64,000 bases of DNA. Source: Avena insularis. Taxonomy: Eukaryota; Streptophyta; Magnoliopsida; Poales; Poaceae. Numbering within the stretch: position 1 is the stretch's first letter; every line of letters begins with the position of its first letter. Position numbers and translations under genes: made by a program. Of the stretch, positions 55,518 to 64,000 are shown piece after piece. The DNA lies in NCBI GenBank assembly GCA_023614405.1, contig CM042697.1, positions 303,832,323 through 303,896,322 on the forward strand, in the 5' to 3' direction. The notes below the pieces were generated by a model. That model did not search any database. It saw only the letters and a list, made by a program, of their open reading frames with translations, and was not told where the DNA came from.

Positions 55518-56475
55518 CTTGACCTCACCCCTTGCTAGAGGTCGCTTGTTCCGCGTTCTCGATTCGAAGTTACAAATATTAGCAACTGAACGGTATCAAA
55601 TACCCGGGTGCTAATGCAAGCACTAGTCAAGTACACATCAATAACATGTATATCATATATACCTTTGTTTGCCTTATCGGCCTTCTTATGCGCAGATACT
55701 TGGGGCGATTATGCTTCGATGGCGATCCCCTTACAATAGTAACACTCGGTATCAGACTTAGGTCCAACTCGGGGTTTCTTTTCAGGCACGGCAACAGGCT
55801 TGCCGCCCTTACTTCCCTTCCATTTTCACTTCTTGTCTTTCTTGAAACCAGTGTTCCTATTGATCATCAACACTTGATGTTCCTTTTTGATCTCCACTTC
55901 TGCAGTTTTAAGCATTGTGAAGCTCGGGAGAGACTTCTTCATGCCTTGCATATTATAGTTCATCACGAAGCTCTTATAGCTAGGTGGCGTAGTAGAACGA
56001 TGGATGCCTAAGTCAATGGGAATCGATATTCCCAAAGACACAAGCTTATCGGCGTAACCCTACATCTTGAGTACATGCTCACTAACGGAGCTGTGCTCTT
56101 CCATCATGCAGCTAAAGAACTTTTCGAGCGTTGTAGCTCTCTCTGAGCATGTGTGTTGAAAATCATTTTCAACTCACCCATTGTATCAAATGCATTGCCA
56201 TTTTCGAAATGCTTTCGAAGTTTCGGCTCTAGCCCATACAATATGCCGCAATGAACTAAGTTGTGGTCCTCCTGACAAGTCTGAAAGACATTCTTCTCCT
56301 CGTCAGGGGCATCATCAAAAGGTGGGGGGCCTAACAGCGCTTCTAGCACATATTGCTTTTGTGCAGCAGAGAGGAGAATCCTCAAATTCATGGCCCATTC
56401 GGTAAAGTTGCTACCGTTCGTTGCTAGTTTCTCTTTCTCCATGAACACATTGAAATTAAAAGCAGGTGGTGCCAT
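55518..56475 (-). pseudogene. Copia gag and start of protease, damaged
   Basis: Gag starts at ATG 56475 (MAPPAFNFNVFMEKEKLATN) and has the copia gag core WAMNLRILLSAAQKQYVLEA and the HFENGNAFDTMGELKMIF block. The frame breaks at about 56110 (after RELQRSKSSLAA) and continues in another frame as YADKLVSLGISIP and KKEHQVLMINRNTGFKKDKK. A zinc-knuckle remnant CYYCKGDRHR (about 55750-55720) has lost its usual G..H..C end. The protease active-site DTGS motif is not readable: the region 55518-55720 contains several stops. This element therefore depends on gag and protease supplied by other copies. Confidence 0.85.
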
Positions 56476-57514
56476 CTACAACAGAATTTGTAAAGTTTAG
56501 ACTAAGTGTATGATAGATTGAGTTCAACTAATCCATATTACGAATGAACTCCCACTCCAAAACGACATCCCTCGTGCCTTTTTGGTGATTACATGAACCA
56601 AATCCATTATACCAAGTCCGATCATCACGTGAGTCGGTATAGCTTCAAAGGCGAGAATCAAATGGGCATCATATCAACTATATGACTCATGCTTAACCTT
56701 TCGGTCCGTGTTCCGAGGCCATGTCTGTACATGCTAGGCTCGCCAAGTTAGAACCTTAGTATTCGCGTGTGTAACTGTTTTACACCCGAAATATGGTCGT
56801 GGATCCAAGAACACCTGATCATCACGTGATGTCTTGGAGCGAGGAAACATAATCGGTGCATACTAAAGGAAGAACACATTCTTATCTTGATATTTAAATG
56901 AGGGATCATCTTATTATGCTAACAAAGCGCTAAACAAGCAATATAAGATGCTATCAAACATCACATGTTTATTAGTGAAATGTTATGGTTCCCGCATATG
57001 ATCTCTATCATGTGCATCGTGGTATGATCACTATCATACCTATATGTGTAAATCCAAGGTCTATGGAGTTTACACGCTATGTGTGTTGTAAGAGTATCAT
57101 CTCATACTTCTACTTACAACACTACCATATCATAACACTAGCCCAGCAACAATCTAAACTAGACGCCTCTAATTTATCCATTGTAAGTTTTACGTGGCTT
57201 AGGGCTTTCGAGATAGAACCGTTCTTACCTACGAACATGAACCACAACGAGGATAATCAAATTGTTGAAAACTCGCTTGCAAAATAAATATTGACTATAG
57301 TAGGAGAGACAGACACCCGCTAGCCACTTATGCAAACTAGTTGCATGTCAAGCGTGGAACAGGTCTCATGTGCGAGGACATGTAAAGTTTGTCCGGGCCG
57401 CTTCATCCCACTATGCCACCAATATCCAAAATTACAACAAAGGAGCAACAACATGATCATCATTGCCCACATACTCATATGTGTACTACCCGTGTAAATC
57501 ATCTACGCATAGAT
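56476..57514 (-). other. Leader of the Angela-like element
   Basis: Untranslated leader between primer site and gag, as in BARE/Angela elements (about 1 kb). No conserved frame. Confidence 0.7.
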
Positions 57515-57530
57515 CCGGCTCTGATACCAC
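57515..57530 (-). other. Primer binding site, initiator tRNA-Met type
   Basis: Minus-strand GTGGTATCAGAGCCGG directly after the 5' LTR end ...CCCTACA. Confidence 0.93.
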
Positions 57531-59181
57531 TGTAGGGTTCGCAGCATAGAAAACAAAAAAAATCCTATGATGGGAACTATGTACCAAGATCTATCTACTA
57601 GATACAAACAACGGGCGGATGTATATCCGTAGAGAACATACCCTTGAAGACCGACAAAGCTTAACGAGTTCAACTCGTGGTTGATGTAGACGATCTCTTG
57701 CCGATCTCAAGATCGAGAGGAAGTCCTAGCGCCGCAAATCAGCAGCGCATCCGTGCTCGCAAACACGTTCGAGGCACCGAGCAACCTCCGCCTCCTCGCT
57801 CCAGCGATGCAGCGGAAGCACAACTCTTTCTTGCCGAATAGCCATCGGGAACATGTATCTCGCTAGTCCGAGACCATGGGGAATAAATTCTAGAGGGGGA
57901 GAGAGATCCTTCATGAGGAGGTGTGTGAGACAAGTGAGGAGGGGGCTCCTTTTATAGGAGGAGGGGGGAACCCCAAGGGGGTGGCCGGCGCATGGGGGCT
58001 GCCCCTTGCCCTCTCCTCTTCATGTGGGTGGACACTTCACTCACAAAATTCCTTTAAATTCCCTCCACTCAAAAGCCACTCAAATTCCCATTAAATTTCC
58101 ACCAAATTTAATGCAAACTCTCATTAAATAAAACTCTTTTATTTTATTCAGAATTTTGTCAATTACTTTAATGACAAACATTCAAAAATAACCCCTTGCT
58201 AGAATTCCATTTCACATGCATAACCACTTTATGCAATTTCACCCGAAAACCTGTTTCGGTATCTAGTGAAATAAATTCCTGCGCTTGTTTATTCTTTCGG
58301 CATGAAACATTTGCTCCAATTGGATGTCGGTGTCTCTTAAGTGTGTCACCCTACGGTTCGTGAATAATGCGGACATGATCGAGACCCCTCTCGGATCAAT
58401 AATCAGAAGCGGGATCTGGAGACCCATACTGACTCCCACACATTCAACGATGACTTTCTTGTGATCATCGGAACCTTTTATGCTAGTATCTTAATCCCTT
58501 TGTTTCACGATATATTACATGTCCAAGATTCAATCATCGGTATCTCCATACCTAGTTTGATCTCGTTACCGACATGCACTCTTTTCTCGTTCCCGTGATA
58601 TAACATTCTAGTGATCAAATCACTTGCTTGCAAGCTAATCAATGTGATATCACCGAGAGGGCCCAGAGTATATCTATCCGTCATCGGGATGAACAAATTC
58701 CACTCTCGATCCATGAGCCTCAACATAACACTTTATTAGTTCTGAATCCATCTTTATAATCACCCTGTTACGGTGTGACGTTTGATGTTATCAAGAAACT
58801 CTTCCGGTGTTAGTGATTGACATGATCTCATGGTCTAAGGATTAGGATCACTTCGTAAGTTGTTATAGCAATATAAACTCAATGACTTTGATCGTAATGC
58901 TATACTTCGGATGAATGTTCATCACATCATTACACTAATGTTGTGATCCCATTATTAACAACATCCAATGTCCATGATCAGGAAACCTTGATCATCTTGT
59001 TAATCAACGAGCTAGTTTATGAGAGAGGCATAACTAGGAACTTTCTGTTTGTTTATTAAACACACATGTATTAACGTTTCCGTATTAATACAATTATAGC
59101 ACGCAAAATAAACATCTATCATATACTTGGAATACACATAATAAACACTTTATTATTGCCTCTCAGGGCATATTCCCTTCA
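57531..59181 (-). repeat. 5' LTR of the Angela-like element
   Basis: 1,651 bases, minus-strand TGAAGGGAATATGCC...GAACCCTACA. Confidence 0.95.
57949..57956 (-). promoter_or_regulatory. TATA box of the Angela-like 5' LTR
   Basis: Minus-strand TATAAAAG in the palindrome CTCCTATAAAAGGAG; the promoter expected to drive this copy. Confidence 0.7.
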
Positions 59182-59186
59182 ATATG
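59182..59186. repeat. Target site duplication ATATG (right)
   Basis: Exact partner of 50828-50832. Confidence 0.92.
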
Positions 59187-60274
59187 GTCCTAGCAATGGG
59201 AGGGCACTTGGAAACAATAAGAGCCATGACGTAGGGAGCAACTGGTGGAACCCTCCGAGAGTGAGCAGCAGCAACCATCTCATTCCATATATAATCCATC
59301 ACATCAAGAGCGGTGCCTGAGTCGCGTTTAAGGAAGGTGTTGAACAACAAATCAATAGAAAAACCATGAATCTCATCTTTGTTGCCCGCACGAGGAGCAA
59401 CAGTCTCACGGAAGATGCGGTGGAGAATATCATATGTGGGTAGAAGATCCTTGATCTTGCCAGCAACCCCGTGGCCCTGGATATACAGAGGTGCAAGAAC
59501 ATCCTTCTTGGAGGGGTTCTCGCGCAAGTGGCAGCGGAAACCACAAGGAGTGTCACGACCATGATCTTCATAACCCAGTATTGCAGCAAACTCAGCAAGA
59601 GTGGCCTCCTTGATTGCACCTTGAGTCATCCAAGTGATCTTCCGAGTGCGGCCATTGTGGAAATGAGCAGTGGCATAAAACTGAGCAATGAGTAGAGGCT
59701 CGTAGTCATACTGGAACTCCATGATAGGAAACAAGCCAAGGTTAGAGCAGATTTCCTTAGCTTCAGCAAAATAATCAAGGTTCTTGTTGATGTGTTCCAT
59801 ATCAATCCATAGTTGAGGCACAACCATCTGGATATTTGTCATAAGGACCTCATGATAGACGCGCTCTTGGAAATAATTGTAAAACAGACTGTCTTCCCTG
59901 CTCTCATCACGGTTGCGGGCATATGCATTGTCAATCCTCAGAGACCGGAACTCAGACTCAGAAATGTCAGACAGTTTCCTTGGCCCTGATGGCCCTGAGC
60001 TGCAACTCTTGGTGCGCCCTAAGGAAGGGGCGAGAAGGGGAGCGCTGCCACGCCCAGCAGAGCGCTTGGTGACCCCCTCACGACCCCCACGGCCTCCTCG
60101 AGTAGCAGGCAACTTCGAACGACGTCTAGGCTGAGGCATAACTTCATCCTCGGACTCCGTCTCTTCCTCAACAATCTCATGGTTTGCTTTGGAGCGCTTA
60201 TGTGCACCCCTAGAACCACCTACATCTGTGATAGCAAGAGGGAGAACAGCAGGGGGTAAAGGCACAAGAACCAC
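59187..60274 (-). pseudogene. Maximus-like extra 3' ORF, N-terminal and central part
   Basis: The frame from ATG 60274 is open for about 360 codons until the Angela-like insertion cuts it at 59187. It starts VLVPLPPAVLPLAITDVGGS (possibly the tail of an intron or a non-native start) and has a basic/acidic low-complexity part (SKANHEIVEEETESEDEV; RRRSKLPATRGGRGGREG). Then comes a folded-looking domain from LRIDNAYARNRDESREDSLF through DYFAEAKEICSNLGLFPIME and WMTQGAIKEATLAEFAAILG to SKCPPIARTI. The order GAxKEATLxEFAAILGY is shared with plant retrotransposon 3' ORFs annotated as putative plant transposon protein. It lies after pol, where SIRE/Maximus elements carry an env-like gene, but I see no signal peptide or membrane anchor. 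An earlier ATG (60616) after a TATA-like box may be the true start if an intron lies between. Confidence 0.75.
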
Positions 60275-60315
60275 GAATGAACAAAGAAGAAATCCATGAT
60301 TTAGTAAACATGTTG

Positions 60316-60985
60316 AGGACAGTTGGGACCGGTACTACCGAACCTGACAACCGGTAGTACCGCTTGCAAGCGGTAGTACCGGAAAGTTTTCCGGTACTAT
60401 CGGTCGAGCGGTACAGGCTCATCAATCGGTAGAGATCGGTCCAAAAGTGGCCTCAACAATCTATAAACCATCGATTCTACTAAGTAACAAGGAATGTATG
60501 GCAGTACAACCTCACAACACGTCAATTTCTTCACAAATCTAAGCAAGACCTAGATCCAATGAGGAAATTAAAAGTGGGAGAGAAGGGCGGTTGTACCAGG
60601 ATCCATGGCGGTGGAGAAGGGGTGGGAGCCCGCAAGGAGTCTGAATCCAAGGAGGATCCGGGGAGAGGAAGGCACGGCAAGGCTCCAGCGGTGGCGGTGG
60701 TATGTGTGGAGGGCGGGGAGAAGACTAGGGCACTGAAGGGTGCCCCCCCTCCCCCCGCGCGACCAATATATACCAGGAGACGCCGACCGGTAGTACCGGT
60801 TTCTGAAGCGGTAGTACCGCTCGCAAGCGGTACTACCGGTTCAACAACCCGTAGTACGGTGACCGGTAGTACCAGGCATAAGGGAGGTAGTACCGCACCT
60901 GGAGCAGTTTCCAGGAAACGACCTGGGAACCACCCAGGTCCAGTAGTACCGCACCTAAAACGGTAGTACCGGTCCCACCAGATTC
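60316..60985. repeat. GGTAGTACC / GGTACTACC motif arrays in the Maximus-like internal spacer
   Basis: Two clusters (60316-60415 and 60785-60985) of the same words as in the LTR array at 49275-49742, about ten in total, including CGGTAGTACCGGT and AAGCGGTACTACCGGT. Confidence 0.88.
60765..60772 (-). promoter_or_regulatory. TATA-like box of a possible internal promoter
   Basis: Minus-strand GGTATATATTGG lies just downstream of the GGTAGTACC cluster at 60785-60985 and upstream of a leader-like stretch and ATG 60616. Confidence 0.5.
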
Positions 60986-61450
60986 CATAGCCAGGGAGAA
61001 TGAAGGGTTCTTGTGCAGATTGGAAGAGGTTTTTTTGAGGGAGTAGAAAGGCTTGGGTTGAGATAGTAGCACTGTGAAGCACATGCACTCAGAAAATCGA
61101 GATAAAGATATCAAAAACTAAAGTAGAGTGCATGAGACTAAGACCAACAAAAACTCAAAGGATGACAAACACGAGTAAATGCAAACCTCTTGAATGAGAG
61201 AGGGCGGTGGCCTTGGTCACCATATATGAGTATACTCGGCTTGGCACCACGAAGATATATCTTGGGTCCATTACCGAAACTCATCATTTAAGCTCACATA
61301 TCACAAAATGATATTAAGAGGAATGATTTTGATCGCTTTGGGCATAATGGGGGGAGGGATAGTCCAATCAATTAGGACCACGCTCCCCCTATATCCATGC
61401 CTACACCTAAACCAAATATGGGTCAAATCATAGGTGAGAATGCAAGATAA

Positions 61451-64000
61451 TCAAGTCAAGCTCCTTGAATCTACGATATTTAGTTCATTCCTCAAATAGA
61501 AAAACCTTGCTTCATCAAGTGGCTTCATGAAGATGTCGGCAAGTTGATCTTTGGTTGACACATATGATAGATCAATATCACCTCGAGCAACATGATCTCT
61601 AATGAAGTGATGGCGAATCTCAATATGCTTTGTCCTTGTGTGATCCACCGGGTTATAGGCAATCTTGATGGCACTTTCATTGTCACATAGAAGAGGCACT
61701 TTGTCACAATGGACACTGTATTCCTTTAAAGGTTGCCTCATCCATAGCAATTGGGTGCAAGCACTAGCAGCTGACACATACTCGGCTTCGGCGGTGGAGA
61801 GAGATATACAATTTTGCTTCTTAGAAGACCAACATACCAAGGACCTACCAAGGAATTGGCAAGCCTCGGATGTTGATTTTCTATCATCCTTATCACCCGC
61901 CCAATCCGAATCCGTGTATCCACAAAGAGCAAATGTTGAGCCTCGAGGATACCAAAGACCATAAAAATGGGGTATGAACTAAATATCGAAAGATTCTCTT
62001 GACCGCCATTAAATGGCTTTCTTTAGGAGTCGCTTGATATCTTCCACACACACCTACGCTCAACAAAATATTGGGTCTAGATGCACAAAGGTAAAGCAAA
62101 GAACCAATCATAGACCGGTATACCTTTTGATCCACATCTTTACCATTTGGATTTTGTTCTAGATGAGTCTTTGTAGCCATGGGAGAAGGAGCTCCATTTA
62201 AATCTTGCATTTTGAATCTCTTGAGCATATCTTGAGTATACTTGGCTTGATTGAAGAATGTCCCTCCTCTAACTTGCTTGATCTCAAAACCAAGAAATAC
62301 TCTCAACTCCCCATCAAAGACATCCGGAACCTACTAGTCATAAGCTTTGAGAATTCATCATTAAAAGCTTTGTTAGATGAGCCAAAGATAATATCATCAA
62401 CATATGTTTGGCATACAAAAAGCTCCCCATTAACCTTCTTAGTAAAAAGAGTATGATCGATTTTCCCAACCTCAAATCCACGGTCAAACAACAACTCTCT
62501 AAGGTGCTCATACCACGTGCGTGGGGCTTTCTTGAGCCCATAGAGAGCCTTATCAAGTTTGTAGACATGGTTTGGGAAGTTGGGATCCTCAAATCCCGCA
62601 GGCTGCTTTACATATACCAATTCATTTAATGGACCATAAAGAAATGCACTTTCTACATCCATTTGTTGGAACTTAAAGTTATGATGTGCCACATAAGCAA
62701 GAAGGATATAGATGGACTCAAGGCAAGCCACGGGTGCATAAGTCTCTCCATAGTCAATGCCTTCAATTTGATAGAACGCTTTTGCAACCAATCTAGGCTT
62801 GTTCCTTACTATAATTCCATGCTCATCTTGCTTGTTCTTGAATATCCACTTCGTGCCAATAACATTGCAGCAATCCTTTGTCTTCTCAACTAACTTCCAT
62901 ACTTTGTTTCTCTCAAAGTTGTTGAGATCTTTGTGCATTGCTTCCAACCAATCCGAATCTTCAAGAGCTTCCCACACTTTCTTTGGTTCAATCATGGAGA
63001 TGTGTGCTTGGTGTTCACTGAACCTCTTCAATTGTGCTCTTGTGGAAATGCCTTTCCTTAGATCACCAACCAAATTTTGTAGAGAGTGGTCTCTCAATTC
63101 CAACATTCTCTCCTTTCTAGCTTCACGACGAGCGTGGATCTCCAAGTTGTTTCTTGGAGGACCCTCTTCATCATTTTGTTCCTCGTCTTGACCATCAACT
63201 TGACCTTGATCATCCCCGGTATCATTCTCTTCATTAATAGGCAAAGATTGGCCTTGGTCTTGATCAAGCGCTCTTCTAGCATCGATTTGAGATTGTCTCA
63301 AGGAAGTTTGTACGGATCTTCCTTGAGTAATTTCCTTGACACCACTTGACATCATGGAGAATGAATCAAGCTCCTCTTGACTAGAGTCGTCACTATGATC
63401 AACATGTTGAGGGTCCACATCTTGTCTTTGGCTTGAGTCATTTCCCTCCTCGGTGGATGGAGCATGTTGCGGTTGTGAAGATGAGGGCTCCACTTGAGTG
63501 GAGCATAGTTCTTCTCGATCCGCCATAAGGGGTTCCTCAACGGGGCGGATATATCCCACACCCATTCTTCCTATGGCATCCTAAGGTATTTCATCATCTG
63601 CATCACAAGCATCAACACGCCCCCCTTGGGGACCATCATATTCTTCGAAGGTCACACTACAAGATTCTATGACGGATCTGGAGATCTTACCATAGATTCT
63701 ATAAGTGTGAGATTCGAGACCATAGACAACAAAAATACCCTCTAATGCTTTAGACTCGAATTTGGACAAACGAACACCTTTTATGAGATAGAAACACTTA
63801 CAACCGAACACCCGGAACTAGGATATGTTGGGCTTGTTGCCGGTAAGTATCTCATATGGAGTCTTGTTGATTTCTTTGCGGAGGTAGAGCCGGTTTGATG
63901 CATGGCAAGCAGTGGAGATGGCTTCAGCCCAAAAGTTGTATGGAGATTTAAACTCCGCCAACATGGTCCTAGCCATCTCAATAAGAGTCCGGTTCTTCCT
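61451..64000 (-). pseudogene. Maximus/SIRE-like pol: integrase end, RT, RNase H (partial)
   Basis: At the window edge the minus strand reads the end of the integrase core (RKNRTLIEMARTMLAEFKSP; KTPYEILTGNKPN) with a stop at about 63823, then VFGCKCFYLIKG. A long acidic Gln/Asp/Glu-rich linker (63565-63050) precedes RT: WKLVEKTKDCCNVIGTKWIF, RLVAKAFYQIEGIDYGETYA, QQMDVESAFLYG and the catalytic YVDDIIFGSS (about 62410-62380). A frameshift near 62310 (LMGS, then FFLGFEIKQ) and another near 61970 precede RNase H: GYTDSDWAGD, STAEAEYVSAASACTQLLWM, HTRTKHIEIRHHFIRDHV. It ends SRSLT* at 61451. The order and the long linker fit the SIRE/Maximus clade. It is not functional in this copy. Confidence 0.9.

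Larger units (their letters stand above)
50833..59181 (-). mobile_element. Angela/BARE-like Ty1/copia element, complete with both LTRs
   Basis: An 8,349-base element on the minus strand, with 5' LTR 57531-59181, Met-tRNA primer site, gag, integrase, RT-RNase H, polypurine tract and 3' LTR 50833-52485. The perfect duplication ATATG flanks it. The LTR start TGAAGGGAATATGCCCT.GAGGCAATAATAAAG is the Angela/BARE hallmark, though further in the LTR differs from the wheat Angela sequence I know, so this is a related subfamily. By hand the two LTRs differ at about 24 substitutions and four single-base indels (about 1.5%). The RT-RNase H frame is intact over 593 codons, but gag and protease are damaged. 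It interrupts the extra ORF of the Maximus-like element. Confidence 0.95.
60275..61450 (-). other. Maximus-like spacer between pol and the extra ORF, promoter-like
   Basis: Non-coding. In minus orientation it holds a purine tract (ATAGGGGGAGCGTGG, about 61382-61396), a GGTAGTACC array (60785-60985), a TATA-like box (60765-60772), a GC- and pyrimidine-rich leader-like stretch (60760-60620), an ATG (60616, MDPGTTALLSHF then stop) and a second motif cluster (60316-60415). Confidence 0.65.
34034..64000 (-). mobile_element. Maximus/SIRE-like Ty1/copia element (partial, carries two nested insertions)
   Basis: On the minus strand the visible order is the end of integrase, RT and RNase H (64000-61451), a spacer with promoter-like features (61450-60275), an extra ORF (60274-59187 continuing at 50827-50383), a polypurine tract (49886-49903), and the 3' LTR (49885-48638 continuing at 34178-34034). 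The 5' LTR, gag, protease and most of integrase lie beyond 64000. The LTR start TGAAAGAGC after CACCAAAAAAGGGGAGAT is the Maximus/SIRE signature as I know it. A chromovirus splits the LTR and an Angela-like copia splits the extra ORF, so this is the oldest element of the nest. The five bases outside the LTR end are TCTTC (34029-34033); the partner duplication is outside the window. Confidence 0.85.

Noticed and set aside
59187..60274. Calling the extra Maximus-like ORF a true envelope gene
   Set aside because: No signal peptide, membrane segment or cleavage site is visible; position alone is not enough.
1..64000. Bacterial-type defence or biosynthetic system
   Set aside because: The whole window is made of plant retrotransposons, DNA transposon remnants and tandem repeats; no operon-like coding exists.

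Overview
This window is plant nuclear DNA, almost certainly from a large-genome pooid grass (Triticeae or a close relative). It is a stack of nested and decayed transposable elements, with no intact host gene, tRNA, rRNA, CRISPR array or bacterial operon. The assignment rests on element types: an Angela/BARE-like copia LTR, a Maximus/SIRE-like copia element, a Tekay-type chromovirus, an Athila-like element with a tRNA-Asp primer site, and a CACTA terminus. Family names are recognition from memory, not a database search. Exon limits and divergence estimates were made by eye.

Left part (1-15.6 kb). A gypsy RNase H fragment (1-515) is interrupted by an Athila/Sabrina-like element (LTR 516-1906, primer site, gag, protease, then a 3' ORF). 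That element lacks reverse transcriptase and integrase, and no 3' LTR is visible. An LTR end and a MITE remnant follow. Next comes an array of about nine ~505-bp tandem repeats (8184-13385) split by ~0.9 kb of foreign DNA, then a small spliced gene of unknown function (13881-14815).

Middle part (15.6-34 kb). A 3.5-kb solo LTR with a perfect 5-bp target duplication (15604-19144) precedes a decayed En/Spm (CACTA) ORF1-type transposase gene (19345-22473). Downstream are ~140-bp repeats, a GC-rich leader, and a ~365-bp tandem array whose units alternate between two types. CACTA subterminal repeats then end in a recognisable terminal repeat at 29292. From 29.9 to 33.9 kb lie three broken coiled-coil / GRF-zinc-finger / unknown genes; the third carries a 300-bp in-frame tandem duplication.

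Right part (34-64 kb). One Maximus-like copia element on the minus strand runs from 34034 past the window end. It carries two younger insertions, each with a perfect target duplication: a 14.45-kb chromovirus in its 3' LTR (34179-48632, ACAAT) and an 8.35-kb Angela-like copia in its extra 3' ORF (50833-59181, ATATG). Hand comparison of LTR pairs makes the Angela-like copy the youngest (about 1.5% divergence) and the chromovirus older (about 4% in the part compared). The Maximus-like element repeats an arrangement at two sites: a dense GGTAGTACC/GGTACTACC motif array next to a TATA-like box, once in the LTR and once before the 3' ORF. This suggests a second, internal promoter and is one of the more interesting signals here.
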